Source: Streptomyces sp. MNU76 (GTDB lineage Bacteria > Actinomycetota > Actinomycetes > Streptomycetales > Streptomycetaceae). Taken from it: 64,000 bases of DNA. A program made the position numbers and the translations under genes. Below, piece by piece: positions 9,351 through 18,358 of this stretch. Where the stretch lies: assembly GCF_020982545.1 (NCBI RefSeq), contig NZ_JAJKLK010000003.1, forward strand, positions 62,001-126,000. The letters are read 5' to 3'. Each line of letters begins with the position of its first letter. The stretch's first letter is position 1. The notes beneath the pieces were generated by a model. The model ran no database searches, was not told the origin of the DNA, and saw only the letters and a program-made list of their open reading frames with translations.

Positions 9351-9366
9351 GGCCCAGAAGTTGTGG
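9351..9366 (+). promoter_or_regulatory. NrdR box 2 (weaker)
   Basis: GGCCCAGAAGTTGTGG keeps the right half (TTGTG) but is weak on the left. Its start-to-start distance from box 1 is 31 bp, about three helical turns, which is the usual arrangement of paired NrdR boxes. Confidence 0.55.
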
Positions 9367-9475
9367 TCCCCCGGGTCCTCGGGCTCATGGTCATCCCCTA
9401 TGCTTGGGGCTGCTTCCGCGGGGCCCAAGTGGCTCGTGGGGCTTATTGAGTCGTGCTGTGAGGAGGGTTGGAGTT

Positions 9476-10039
9476 ATGCACTGTCCCTTCTGCAGGCACC
9501 CCGACAGCCGCGTCGTCGACAGTCGTACGACGGACGACGGCACGTCGATCCGCAGGCGCCGCCAGTGTCCCGACTGCTCCCGTCGTTTCACGACGGTGGA
9601 GACGTGCTCGCTGATGGTGGTCAAGAGGTCCGGCGTGACCGAGCCCTTCAGTCGTACCAAGGTCATCAATGGCGTCCGCAAGGCGTGCCAGGGCAGGCCT
9701 GTCACCGAGGACGCGCTCGCCCAGCTCGGCCAGCGGGTCGAGGAGGCGGTGCGCGCGACCGGAAGCGCCGAGCTGACCACCCATGACGTGGGGCTGGCCA
9801 TACTCGGCCCGTTGCAGGAACTCGACCTCGTCGCCTACCTGCGGTTCGCGAGCGTCTACCGGGCGTTCGACTCGCTGGAGGACTTCGAGGCCGCGATCGC
9901 GGAACTCAGGGAAGAGCAGGGGAAGCGCCCCGACGCGCACGACGAGGACGTCGAGAGCGCGGCCGGGGGGCGGGTGGAGAGCGACCGCGGGTCCGGAGGG
10001 ACTGTTCAGGTCCCGGTGCCCGCCAACGCCGCCGACTGA
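9476..10039 (+). CDS. nrdR: transcriptional repressor NrdR
   Basis: 187 residues from ATG 9476 after GAGGAGGGT. The N-terminal zinc ribbon uses C3, C6, C31 and C34 (MHCPFC ... CPDC), followed by an ATP-cone that senses ATP/d[24 protein letters not shown]. NrdR represses ribonucleotide reductase genes through paired NrdR boxes, two of which lie about 110-156 bases upstream. The family core is about 150 residues; here a polar tail of about 35 residues follows. It is followed by nrdJ on the same strand, probably one operon. Confidence 0.97.
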   Translation: MHCPFCRHPDSRVVDSRTTDDGTSIRRRRQCPDCSRRFTTVETCSLMVVKRSGVTEPFSRTKVINGVRKACQGRPVTEDALAQLGQRVEEAVRATGSAELTTHDVGLAILGPLQELDLVAYLRFASVYRAFDSLEDFEAAIAELREEQGKRPDAHDEDVESAAGGRVESDRGSGGTVQVPVPANAAD

Positions 10040-10201
10040 CGGCGGGCCGCACCGCCGGACCAGTGGGTGGTCCGGACGACCGGCGGCGATCCAGGCCTGT
10101 CGCGAACGGCTGTGTCAGTCGGGTCGCGACACAAGACAGAACACCGTGTCACGGGAACAGCGTGGCACTTCAGGGCGTTTTCGCCCGTACAGGGAGGCGG
10201 C

Positions 10202-13096
10202 ATGACAGAGACGGCGAGCGGTCCGGCACGGAGTTCCCGCGCCAAGGGCACCAAGGCGAGCAAGGGCCTGCGTATCGAGCGCATCCACACCACCCCCGGC
10301 GTGCACCCGTACGACGAGGTGGTCTGGGAGCGGCGTGACGTCGTCATGACCAACTGGCGCGACGGCTCGGTCAACTTCGAGCAGCGCGGCGTCGAGTTCC
10401 CCGACTTCTGGTCGGTGAACGCGGTCAACATCGTCACCAGCAAGTACTTCCGCGGTGCCGTGGGTACCCCGCAGCGCGAGACCGGCCTGAAGCAGCTGAT
10501 CGACCGCATCGTGAAGACGTACACGAAGGCCGGCGAGGAGAACAAGTACTTCGCCTCGCCCGCCGACGCCGAGATCTTCGAGCACGAACTGGCGTACGCC
10601 CTCCTGCACCAGGTCTTCAGCTTCAACAGCCCCGTGTGGTTCAACGTGGGCACGCCGCAGCCCCAGCAGGTCTCCGCCTGTTTCATCCTGGCCGTCGACG
10701 ACTCCATGGAGTCGATCCTCGACTGGTACAAGGAAGAGGGCATGATCTTCAAGGGCGGCTCCGGCGCCGGCCTGAACCTCTCCCGCATCCGTTCCTCCAA
10801 GGAACTGCTCTCCTCCGGCGGCAACGCCTCCGGTCCGGTCTCCTTCATGCGCGGTGCCGACGCCTCCGCAGGCACGATCAAGTCGGGCGGTGCCACCCGT
10901 CGCGCCGCCAAGATGGTCGTCCTGGACGTGGACCACCCGGACGTCGAGGACTTCATCGCCACCAAGGTGAAGGAGGAAGAGAAGATCCGCGCCCTGCGCG
11001 ACGCGGGCTTCGACATGGACCTGGGCGGCGACGACATCACGTCCGTCCAGTACCAGAACGCCAACAACTCGGTCCGCGTGAACGACGAGTTCATGACGGC
11101 CGTGGAGAACGGCACCGAGTTCGGCCTCCGCGCCCGTATGACCGGCGAGGTCATCGAGAAGGTCGACGCCAAGGCGCTGTTCCGCAAGCTCGCCGAGGCC
11201 GCGTGGGCCTGCGCCGACCCGGGCATCCAGTACGACGGTGTGATCAACAACTGGCACACCTGCCCCGAGTCCGGCCGCATCACCGCCTCCAACCCGTGCA
11301 GCGAGTACATGCACCTGGACAACACGTCCTGCAACCTCGCCTCGCTGAACCTGATGAAGTTCCTCAAGGACGACGGCCTCGGCCACCAGTCCTTCGAGGT
11401 CGAGCGCTTCGCCAAGGTCGTCGAGCTGGTCATCACGGCGATGGACATCTCCATCTGCTTCGCCGACTTCCCGACCCAGAAGATCGGCGAGAACACCCGC
11501 GCCTTCCGCCAGCTCGGCATCGGCTACGCCAACCTCGGCGCCCTGCTGATGGCGACCGGGCACGCGTACGACTCCGACGGCGGCCGCGCCCTCGCCGGCG
11601 CCATCACCTCGCTGATGACCGGCACGGCGTACAAGCGCTCCGCCGAACTGGCCGCGGTCGTCGGCCCGTACGACGGCTACGCCCGCAACGCGGACGCCCA
11701 CAACCGCGTGATGAAGCAGCACTCCGACGCCAATGGCACGGCCGTCCGCATGGACGATCTGGACACCCCGGTGTGGGCCGCCGCCACCGAGGCATGGCAG
11801 GACGTTCTCCGCCTCGGCGAGAAGAACGGCTTCCGCAACTCGCAGGCGTCCGTGCTCGCGCCGACCGGCACCATCGGCCTCGCCATGTCCTGCGACACCA
11901 CCGGTGTCGAGCCCGACCTGGCGCTGGTCAAGTTCAAGAAGCTGGTCGGCGGCGGCTCGATGCAGATCGTCAACGGCACGGTCCCGCAGGCCCTGCGCCG
12001 CCTGGGCTACCAGGAGGAGCAGATCGAGGCGATCGTCGCCCACATCGCCGACCACGGCAATGTGATCGATGCCCCGGGTCTCAAGCAGGGGCACTACGAG
12101 GTCTTCGACTGTGCCATGGGCGAGCGTGCCATCTCTCCGATGGGTCACGTCCGCATGATGGCCGCGATCCAGCCGTGGATCTCCGGCGCCATCTCCAAGA
12201 CGGTCAACATGCCGGAGACGGCGACCGTCGAGGAGGTCGAGGAGATCTACTTCGAGGCCTGGAAGCTGGGCGTCAAGGCGCTCGCGATCTACCGCGACAA
12301 CTGCAAGGTCGGCCAGCCGCTCTCCGCGAAGACCAAGGACTCGGAGAAGGCCGAGATCACGGCGAAGGCCGAGGACACGATCCGTACCGCGGTCGAGAAG
12401 GTCGTCGAGTACCGTCCGGTCCGTAAGCGCCTCCCGAAGGGCCGTCCCGGCATCACGACCTCCTTCACGGTCGGCGGCGCCGAGGGCTACATGACCGCCA
12501 ACTCCTACCCTGACGACGGTCTCGGCGAGGTCTTCCTGAAGATGTCGAAGCAGGGGTCGACCCTCGCGGGCATGATGGACGCCTTCTCCATCGCGGTCTC
12601 CGTCGGCCTCCAGTACGGCGTTCCGCTGGAGACGTACGTCTCGAAGTTCACCAATATGCGCTTCGAGCCGGCCGGCATGACGGACGACCCGGACGTGCGG
12701 ATGGCGCAGTCGATCGTCGACTACATCTTCCGCCGCCTGGCGCTCGATTTCCTGCCCTTCGAGACGCGCTCAGCGCTCGGCATCCACTCCGCCGAGGAGC
12801 GCCAGCGCCACCTGGAGACCGGCTCGTACGAGCCCACCGAGGAGGACGTCGACGTCGAGGGTCTGGCGCAGTCGGCCCCGCGGCAGACGGACCTGAAGGC
12901 CGTCGCCACCCCGAAGGCCGGAGCCGAGGTGGCCGTGCCCGCCCCGAAGCAGGCCCACACCAGCGCCGAACTGGTGGAGATGCAGCTGGGCATCCATGCG
13001 GACGCCCCGCTGTGCTTCTCCTGCGGTACGAAGATGCAGCGGGCCGGCTCCTGCTACATCTGCGAGGGCTGCGGTTCGACGAGCGGCTGCAGCTGA
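10202..13096 (+). CDS. nrdJ: adenosylcobalamin-dependent class II ribonucleotide reductase
   Basis: 964 residues from ATG 10202 with GGGAGGCGGC upstream. It reduces ribonucleotides to deoxyribonucleotides using a coenzyme-B12 radical and needs no oxygen. Visible family segments are SFNSPVWFNVGTP, the substrate-site stretch NPCSEYMHLDNTSCNLASLN, APTGTIGLAMSCDTTG, and a C-terminal cysteine-rich domain with CFSCGTKM, CYICEGC and a final GCS, which carries the redox-active cysteines. Length is as expected for Streptomyces NrdJ. It lies 162 bases after nrdR. The 10040-10201 gap has no B12 riboswitch that I could recognise. Confidence 0.97.
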   Translation: MTETASGPARSSRAKGTKASKGLRIERIHTTPGVHPYDEVVWERRDVVMTNWRDGSVNFEQRGVEFPDFWSVNAVNIVTSKYFRGAVGTPQRETGLKQLIDRIVKTYTKAGEENKYFASPADAEIFEHELAYALLHQVFSFNSPVWFNVGTPQPQQVSACFILAVDDSMESILDWYKEEGMIFKGGSGAGLNLSRIRSSKELLSSGGNASGPVSFMRGADASAGTIKSGGATRRAAKMVVLDVDHPDVEDFIATKVKEEEKIRALRDAGFDMDLGGDDITSVQYQNANNSVRVNDEFMTAVENGTEFGLRARMTGEVIEKVDAKALFRKLAEAAWACADPGIQYDGVINNWHTCPESGRITASNPCSEYMHLDNTSCNLASLNLMKFLKDDGLGHQSFEVERFAKVVELVITAMDISICFADFPTQKIGENTRAFRQLGIGYANLGALLMATGHAYDSDGGRALAGAITSLMTGTAYKRSAELAAVVGPYDGYARNADAHNRVMKQHSDANGTAVRMDDLDTPVWAAATEAWQDVLRLGEKNGFRNSQASVLAPTGTIGLAMSCDTTGVEPDLALVKFKKLVGGGSMQIVNGTVPQALRRLGYQEEQIEAIVAHIADHGNVIDAPGLKQGHYEVFDCAMGERAISPMGHVRMMAAIQPWISGAISKTVNMPETATVEEVEEIYFEAWKLGVKALAIYRDNCKVGQPLSAKTKDSEKAEITAKAEDTIRTAVEKVVEYRPVRKRLPKGRPGITTSFTVGGAEGYMTANSYPDDGLGEVFLKMSKQGSTLAGMMDAFSIAVSVGLQYGVPLETYVSKFTNMRFEPAGMTDDPDVRMAQSIVDYIFRRLALDFLPFETRSALGIHSAEERQRHLETGSYEPTEEDVDVEGLAQSAPRQTDLKAVATPKAGAEVAVPAPKQAHTSAELVEMQLGIHADAPLCFSCGTKMQRAGSCYICEGCGSTSGCS

Positions 13097-13128
13097 ACGT
13101 GAGCGCCTTCCGGGCGTGAAGTGACTGC

Positions 13129-13169
13129 CGGAAGGGGGGAGTCGGCGACAGGCCGGCTCCCCCCTTCCG
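13129..13169. terminator. nrdJ terminator hairpin
   Basis: Perfect 18-bp arms at 13129-13146 and 13152-13169 with a 5-base loop, between the convergent nrdJ and TerD-family genes; probably bidirectional. Confidence 0.85.
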
Positions 13170-13224
13170 CTGTCGTGGCGATCAAGCTGACATGTCGCCC
13201 CCGGTGCCCGAGTGGGGGTGAGGG

Positions 13225-13758
13225 TCAGGCCTCGCGCGGGCCGCCCATGACGCGGGCGAAGGTCGCCGGGTCCTCGTCGAAGCCGGTGATGCCCGGGTGG
13301 AAGGTCCATTCGCCGGTGGTGTCGCGGACGAACTCGGCGACGGTCGCGGCCGTCGAGCCGAGGACGCCGCCGAAGTCGTCCTCCGCCAGGACGGTGTAGT
13401 CCTCACGGATACGCAGAGCGGGCTTGGTGACCTCGGCGAAGGTCCTCGGGCCCGATCCCTGCTGTATGGCGACACCGATCACGACCCGGCCGTACCGGCT
13501 GTCGAGGCGGTTCAGTTCGACCGTCAAGACCTCGTCCCAGCCGAAGCCCTGGCCGGTCTTGCTGTCACGGTTGAGGGTGATGGTGCCGTCGGGTGAGCGG
13601 CTGTCGAAGTGCACGACGTAGGCGGGGCTGCCGGTCGGATCGGTCGTCAGATAGGGGGCCGCGACGATGTCGAGATCCGTCGGCGGCTGTCCGGCAGGAC
13701 TCGGGTCCCACTTGAGCGACACTTCTACCTTGCGGATGCCCTTGTTGAGGCCGTTCAA
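13225..13758 (-). CDS. TerD-family protein
   Basis: About 177 residues if started at TTG 13758, five bases after GGGAG; no ATG or GTG fits the conserved N-terminus NGLNKGIRKVEVSLKWDPS. TerD domains bind Ca2+ and are linked to tellurite or stress resistance. Family features include DLDIVAAPYL, FGWDEVLTVELNRL and VVIGVAIQQGSGPRTFAEVTKP. The upstream in-frame extension lacks family similarity. It is convergent with nrdJ. The function in this strain cannot be stated more closely. Confidence 0.85.
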   Translation of the reverse strand: MNGLNKGIRKVEVSLKWDPSPAGQPPTDLDIVAAPYLTTDPTGSPAYVVHFDSRSPDGTITLNRDSKTGQGFGWDEVLTVELNRLDSRYGRVVIGVAIQQGSGPRTFAEVTKPALRIREDYTVLAEDDFGGVLGSTAATVAEFVRDTTGEWTFHPGITGFDEDPATFARVMGGPREA

Positions 13759-13910
13759 CAGAACTCCCTCCCCCTCTTCTGTGCGTGCGGGCCGAACTGC
13801 CTGGCGGTCCAGGCCAGTTGTCCATCCTCGCATGCGCGCCGGGGCGCTCGCCCGGGTGCAACCGGCCGGAGAGTGACCGCCGCCACGTTCCGTGGCCTTA
13901 CCATGGCGCG

Positions 13911-14513
13911 GTGCTGGTCAAGTGGATTCGCTGCACCGTGGTGGACCGCCGCGGTTTCGAACGGGGGCAGCGAAAGTGGGCGGGGCTACTGGGGAGCCGG
14001 GATTCCGTGGACAGGGCGGGGTTGGAGCCGGGGCGGGCTGGTGTGGCGCACATCTTCTCCTTCTGGGAGAGCCGTGCCTTCTACGACTCCTTCATGGCGC
14101 GCTCTCACGACCGGCTCGCCGCGTCGCAGTCGGGCACCTTCAAGGACATGCAGGCGAAGCTCTTCGACCACCGGTTCGACGTGAAGACCGGATTCGAGCC
14201 GCGCTTCACGGACGCCGATCTGGTGCGGGTGGCGCACTGCCGTGTCCACGAGGAGCGGGCCGAGCACTTCGCGCTGATGCAGGAGAAGGTCTGGAACCCC
14301 GCGATGGCCGGCTCTCCGGGCATGGTGCGCGGCCTCTTCGGTGAGGCACCCGCTCACGAGTTCATGATCCTCTCCATGTGGCAGTCGGCGGCCGAGCACG
14401 GCAAGTACCGCGTCGAACGCATCGAGCGCCTCGCCCTTCGGGCCCAGATCGAGGCCGACGTCGCCGCCATGACCGGTGACATTGTGGAGCTGGAGCCGAG
14501 CTGGACGGTTTGA
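13911..14513 (+). CDS. DUF4937 domain protein (YdbC-like)
   Basis: 200 residues from GTG 13911. VKWIRCTVVDRRGFERGQRK is the typical opening, and the body keeps the two-lobed pattern of this ABM-like family (FSFWESRAFYDSFM; MILSMWQSAAEHGKYRVER). No catalytic role is established. TACCAT six bases before the GTG and the lack of a ribosome-binding site point to a leaderless transcript. Divergent from the TerD gene. Confidence 0.8.
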   Translation: MLVKWIRCTVVDRRGFERGQRKWAGLLGSRDSVDRAGLEPGRAGVAHIFSFWESRAFYDSFMARSHDRLAASQSGTFKDMQAKLFDHRFDVKTGFEPRFTDADLVRVAHCRVHEERAEHFALMQEKVWNPAMAGSPGMVRGLFGEAPAHEFMILSMWQSAAEHGKYRVERIERLALRAQIEADVAAMTGDIVELEPSWTV

Positions 14514-14637
14514 GATTCCAACTCCGGCGAGTTTGATCTTCAAACCTTGGAGGTCGGCGGGCGGGAGCCGTGTGACCTACGCCGTATGGCACCCGGACGA
14601 GTGCTCGATCCGCCCTCGTCCCCCTTAGGGTCTTGGC

Positions 14638-15297
14638 ATGGCACGACCACGGCGCATCATCCTTGTCCGACACGGCGAGTCAACGGGCAATGTTGATGAC
14701 ACCGTGTACGAGCGCGAGCCCGATCACGCCCTCGCGCTCACCGACCTCGGCTGGCAGCAGGCGGAGGAGACCGGCAAACACATCCGCGACGTCGTCGGCC
14801 GCGAGCGCGTCAGCGTCTACGTCTCCCCCTATCGCCGAACGCACGAGACGTTCCAGGCGTTTCACCTGAACCCCGAGCAGGTGCGGGTGCGCGAGGAGCC
14901 ACGGCTGCGCGAGCAGGACTGGGGCAACTGGCAGGACCCGGACGACGTCCGCCTCCAGAAGGCCTACCGGGACGCCTACGGCCACTTCTTCTACCGCTTC
15001 GTGCAGGGGGAGTCCGGCGCCGACGTCTACGACCGGGTCGGTGGCTTCCTGGAGAGCCTCTTCCGCAGTTTCGAGGACCCCGACCACCCGCCGAACGTCC
15101 TGCTGGTCACCCACGGGCTCGCCATGCGTCTGTTCTGCATGCGCTGGTTCCACTGGACGGTCGCGGAGTTCGAGTCGCTGTCGAACCCCGGGAACGCGGA
15201 GATGCGGATGCTCGTTCTCGGGGAGGACGGCAAGTACGCGCTCGACCGGCCGTTCGACCGCTGGCGGGACCCGGAGTCGTACGGGGCCACCAGTTAG
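14638..15297 (+). CDS. histidine phosphatase (phosphoglycerate-mutase-like) protein
   Basis: 219 residues from ATG 14638. The phosphohistidine motif LVRHGES lies at about residues 9-15, the second substrate Arg in SPYRRTHET, the acid-base region in EEPRLREQDWGN, and the second catalytic His in VTHGLAMR. These enzymes dephosphorylate sugar phosphates or other small phosphoesters; the substrate here is unknown. A TAGGGT box six bases before the ATG again suggests leaderless translation. The next gene begins 12 bases after the stop. Confidence 0.9.
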   Translation: MARPRRIILVRHGESTGNVDDTVYEREPDHALALTDLGWQQAEETGKHIRDVVGRERVSVYVSPYRRTHETFQAFHLNPEQVRVREEPRLREQDWGNWQDPDDVRLQKAYRDAYGHFFYRFVQGESGADVYDRVGGFLESLFRSFEDPDHPPNVLLVTHGLAMRLFCMRWFHWTVAEFESLSNPGNAEMRMLVLGEDGKYALDRPFDRWRDPESYGATS

Positions 15298-15309
15298 AGT
15301 GGCAGGGCG

Positions 15310-16212
15310 ATGACCGCTGACTCCTCTCCTCACGGCCCCCTCGAACGGGCCCTGTCCAGCCTGCGCGGACTCGCGGTGGGGGACGCGCTGGGCTCGCAGT
15401 ACTTCGTGCCCGTGAACTACCCGCTGCTCAAGCGTCGCGAGACCCCGCCCGGCCCCTGGCAGTGGACCGACGACACCGAGATGGCCTGCTCCGTGGTGGC
15501 CGTCCTCGCGGCCCACCACCGGATCGACCAGGACGAACTCGCCCGCTCCTTCGCCGTGCACCATGACTTCGACCGGGGCTACGGGCCCGCGGTCAACCGC
15601 CTACTGAGGCTGGTCCGCGAAGGCGGTGACTGGCGTGAGCTGGCCTCCGCGCTCTTCAACGGGCAGGGATCCTGGGGCAACGGCGCGGCCATGCGGATCG
15701 CCCCGCTGGGCGCCTGGTACGCCGACGACCCCGAGCAGGCCACCCACCAGGCGGAGATCTCGGCCTACCCCACGCACCAGCACCGTGAGGCCGTCGTCGG
15801 CGCCATGGCCGTCGCCGCTGCCGCGGCCCTCGCGGCCGATCCCGCCGGACCGCCGGGCCCCGGCGATCTGCTGGACGGTGTCATCGCCCTCGTCCCGAAG
15901 AGCGCCGTCGGCGCGGGCCTGCGGCGCGCGCGGGACATGCTCGACTACGCCGACGCGGACACCGTCGCCGCCGTCCTGGGCTGCGGACGGCGTACGACGG
16001 CGCACGACACCGTGCCGTTCGCGCTCTGGTCGGCGGCACGCGCCCTCGGTGACTACGAGGGGGGCTTCTGGACGACGGCCCAGGTGGGCGGTGACGTCGA
16101 CACGACCTGTGCCATCGTCGGCGGAGTGGTGGCCTCTGGTAAGGCCGGGGCACCCCCCGAGGCCTGGACGCGGCAGACGGAGGCGTTCCCGGACTGGCTC
16201 CAGGTGGGATGA
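15310..16212 (+). CDS. ADP-ribosylglycohydrolase family protein
   Basis: 300 residues. The metal-binding signatures of this hydrolase family are clear: AVGDALGSQYF at about 26-36, WTDDTEMA at about 54-61, and GGDVDTTCAIVGGVV near residue 260. The family removes ADP-ribose from proteins or small molecules using two Mg2+ ions. It starts 12 bases after the phosphatase gene, whose TAG stop forms part of a TAGAGT box nine bases before this ATG, so it could be read through or have its own start. Confidence 0.92.
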   Translation: MTADSSPHGPLERALSSLRGLAVGDALGSQYFVPVNYPLLKRRETPPGPWQWTDDTEMACSVVAVLAAHHRIDQDELARSFAVHHDFDRGYGPAVNRLLRLVREGGDWRELASALFNGQGSWGNGAAMRIAPLGAWYADDPEQATHQAEISAYPTHQHREAVVGAMAVAAAAALAADPAGPPGPGDLLDGVIALVPKSAVGAGLRRARDMLDYADADTVAAVLGCGRRTTAHDTVPFALWSAARALGDYEGGFWTTAQVGGDVDTTCAIVGGVVASGKAGAPPEAWTRQTEAFPDWLQVG

Positions 16213-16490
16213 GCGACCGGGGACCACAGGGGCCGACCGCGGCTTGAGAGGCGTCGGGAGGCAGCGGATGCGCTTCCCCGGTCTCTTCGATCCCAAGCGC
16301 CTCGACTGTCACAGGAGTGACACAGTGCGCTCCCGGGCCGACCCCGTGCGCTCACCTGCGGCATACCCTGTCCGCCACGCTGCCTGTTGATCATGACGAG
16401 ACGCGGCGATGAGCTACCGGTCACGAACCTTCTGCCGCAGCCGCGCGCTGCGTACGGTGGCGACGAGGGCCGGTCGGGGGAGGGGGTCCC
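16213..16490. other. intergenic
   Basis: No supported gene. GGAGGGGGTCCC at the 3' end serves as ribosome-binding site for the next gene. Confidence 0.35.
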
Positions 16491-18179
16491 ATGTCCGAGA
16501 CACCGTCAGCACCAGCCACGCCAGAACCCGAAGGCCCGCCGCAGAGGGCCCGCGCGGGAACCGGGAAGGACCGCAGCCGGCCGGCCGCCTTCGCGGACGC
16601 CACACCGGAGGGCAAGGCGGACAGGCCCGAACCCATACCGGGCGGGCCGGCGCGCACACCGTCCCGACCAGCGCCCTCACCGCCCGGACCACCGCCCTCA
16701 CCGCCACTGAGAGACTTCGGCCCCGGTGAGCCCGCGCCGATCCGCACCGCGACCCTGTGGGCGGCCCTGGCCACCGGCCTGCTCAGCATGGTGCTGCTGG
16801 GCGACGGGCTGGCGGTCAACCTGGTCCTCGTCGCCGTGCCCGCCACGCTCGCCGTGTACGCCGCGGGCCGTCGGGCGGGGCGACGTCCGCGTCCCTGGGC
16901 CCTCGTCTGGGGCGCCGGAGGACTCGCCCTGCTGGCCGTGCCCGCACTGCGCGCCGCGGAGTGGCCCTCGTTCCTCGCCGTCGTCACCGCGTTCGCGGCG
17001 GGCTCACTGGCCCTGCACGGCGGCCGCACCTGGCCGGCCGTCCTGCTCGGACCCGTCGGAGTCTTCACCTCGCTGGTCACCGGACCGGCCTGGGCCTGGC
17101 AGGGTCTGCGCGAGCGGATGGGCGGCAATCGCGGCCGCCTGGCGCCTCTGCTGAGGGCGTTCGGCGTCGCCGCGGTCCTCCTCTTCGTCTTCGGTGCGCT
17201 GTTCGCCGGTGCCGACGCCGCCTTCGCCGATCTGCTCGGCGCCCTGGTGCCCGACGTCTCCGTGACCGACGGCCCCTGGAGGTTCCTGCTTCTCGCGCTG
17301 GGGCTGTTCGGCACCCTCGCGGCGGCCCGTACGGCGGCCGCACCCGCCCGTTGGGACCGCCTCCAGGTGCCGGTCGGCCGCGCCCGCGGCCGTGTCGAGT
17401 GGGCGCTGCCCCTGGTCGGACTGGCCGGGCTCTTCGCCGTCTTCAACGCCGTTCAGCTCGCCGTGCTCTTCGGCGGCTACGACGCCGTCCTGAAGGAGAC
17501 CGGCCAGACCTACGCGCAGTACGCGCGCCAGGGCTTCTGGCAGTTGCTCATGGCCACGCTGCTCACCCTGCTGGTCATCGTGATCGCCCTGCGCTGGGCC
17601 CCGCGCACCCGCCCGAGCGACCGGTCGCTCGTGCGCGGGGTCCTGGGAACGCTGTGCGTACTGGCCCTCGTCGTCGTGGCCTCCGCGGTGCGGCGCATGG
17701 ACATGTACGTGGAGGCGTATGGGCTGACGCGACTGAGGATCTCGGTGCTGACCGTGGAGCTCTGGCTCGGCCTGGTCATCGTGCTCATCATGGCCGCCGG
17801 TGTGTGGGGTGCCCGATGGCTGCCGCGCGCCGTCGCGGCCAGTGCGGTCGCCGTGGTGCTCGCGTTCGGGCTGGTGTCGCCGGACGGGCTGATCGCCGAG
17901 CGCAACGTCGAGCGGTACGAGACCACGGGTCGCTTCGACCTCCCCTACGCCAGAGGCCTGTCCGCAGACGCGGTGCCCGCCCTGGACCGGCTGGAGGAGC
18001 CCATGCGGTCGTGCGCGCTGTGGAACGTCAAGGAGGAACTGGACGAGCGGCGCCACGTTCCCTGGTACGCCACGGGCTGGGGCGAGGCCGAGGCCAGGCG
18101 CATCCTGGAGGAGCGTCCGCCGACGGGGGGCGCGAGCGGACCGGCCTGCGATGAGCTGGGACCGGAGTACTACCGCTGA
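16491..18179 (+). CDS. DUF4173 integral membrane protein
   Basis: 562 residues from ATG 16491 with GGGGGAGGGGGTCCC before it. The first 80 residues are Pro-rich and soluble; then come about ten hydrophobic spans (for example TLWAALATGLLSMVLLGDG, LWLGLVIVLIMAAGVWGARW). After the last span a conserved tail reads ERNVERYETTGRFDLPYA. This matches DUF4173/DUF4153-type actinobacterial membrane proteins. The function is unknown. It is convergent with the MFS gene. Confidence 0.85.
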   Translation: MSETPSAPATPEPEGPPQRARAGTGKDRSRPAAFADATPEGKADRPEPIPGGPARTPSRPAPSPPGPPPSPPLRDFGPGEPAPIRTATLWAALATGLLSMVLLGDGLAVNLVLVAVPATLAVYAAGRRAGRRPRPWALVWGAGGLALLAVPALRAAEWPSFLAVVTAFAAGSLALHGGRTWPAVLLGPVGVFTSLVTGPAWAWQGLRERMGGNRGRLAPLLRAFGVAAVLLFVFGALFAGADAAFADLLGALVPDVSVTDGPWRFLLLALGLFGTLAAARTAAAPARWDRLQVPVGRARGRVEWALPLVGLAGLFAVFNAVQLAVLFGGYDAVLKETGQTYAQYARQGFWQLLMATLLTLLVIVIALRWAPRTRPSDRSLVRGVLGTLCVLALVVVASAVRRMDMYVEAYGLTRLRISVLTVELWLGLVIVLIMAAGVWGARWLPRAVAASAVAVVLAFGLVSPDGLIAERNVERYETTGRFDLPYARGLSADAVPALDRLEEPMRSCALWNVKEELDERRHVPWYATGWGEAEARRILEERPPTGGASGPACDELGPEYYR

Positions 18180-18195
18180 CAGTCGTCGCGGGCCC

Positions 18196-18295
18196 GCACA
18201 CGGCCGGACCACGCCCGGGTCCACGGTTCCCCGGGCGTGGTCCGGCTGGTGGGCTTCCGGGGATACGGTCCCACGGGCGTGGTCCGGCCGTGTGC
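18196..18295. terminator. three-armed inverted repeat between convergent genes
   Basis: A perfect 21-bp inverted repeat joins 18196-18216 to 18275-18295. A middle arm at 18233-18245 (GGGCGTGGTCCGG) also pairs with 18204-18216. The left arm can therefore form either a small or a large hairpin. Probably a bidirectional terminator. Confidence 0.75.
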
Positions 18296-18358
18296 GGTCG
18301 GCTCCACGCTCTCCCGTGCGTATCCGGCTGGTGTGCGGCCGCTTCCTTGACCGTCCCG

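Larger units (their letters stand above)
9013..9475. other. lexA-nrdR divergent intergenic region
   Basis: About 460 bases without a supported gene. The frame that runs through it in phase with nrdR has no convincing upstream start. It holds the nrdR leader with the two NrdR boxes listed below. Confidence 0.5.

Noticed and set aside
10040..10201. B12 riboswitch before nrdJ
   Set aside because: No B12-box-like sequence was recognised; in Streptomyces the riboswitch is known for the class I nrdAB genes instead.
10115..12148. 677-codon minus-strand frame inside nrdJ
   Set aside because: Shadow of a well-recognised gene.
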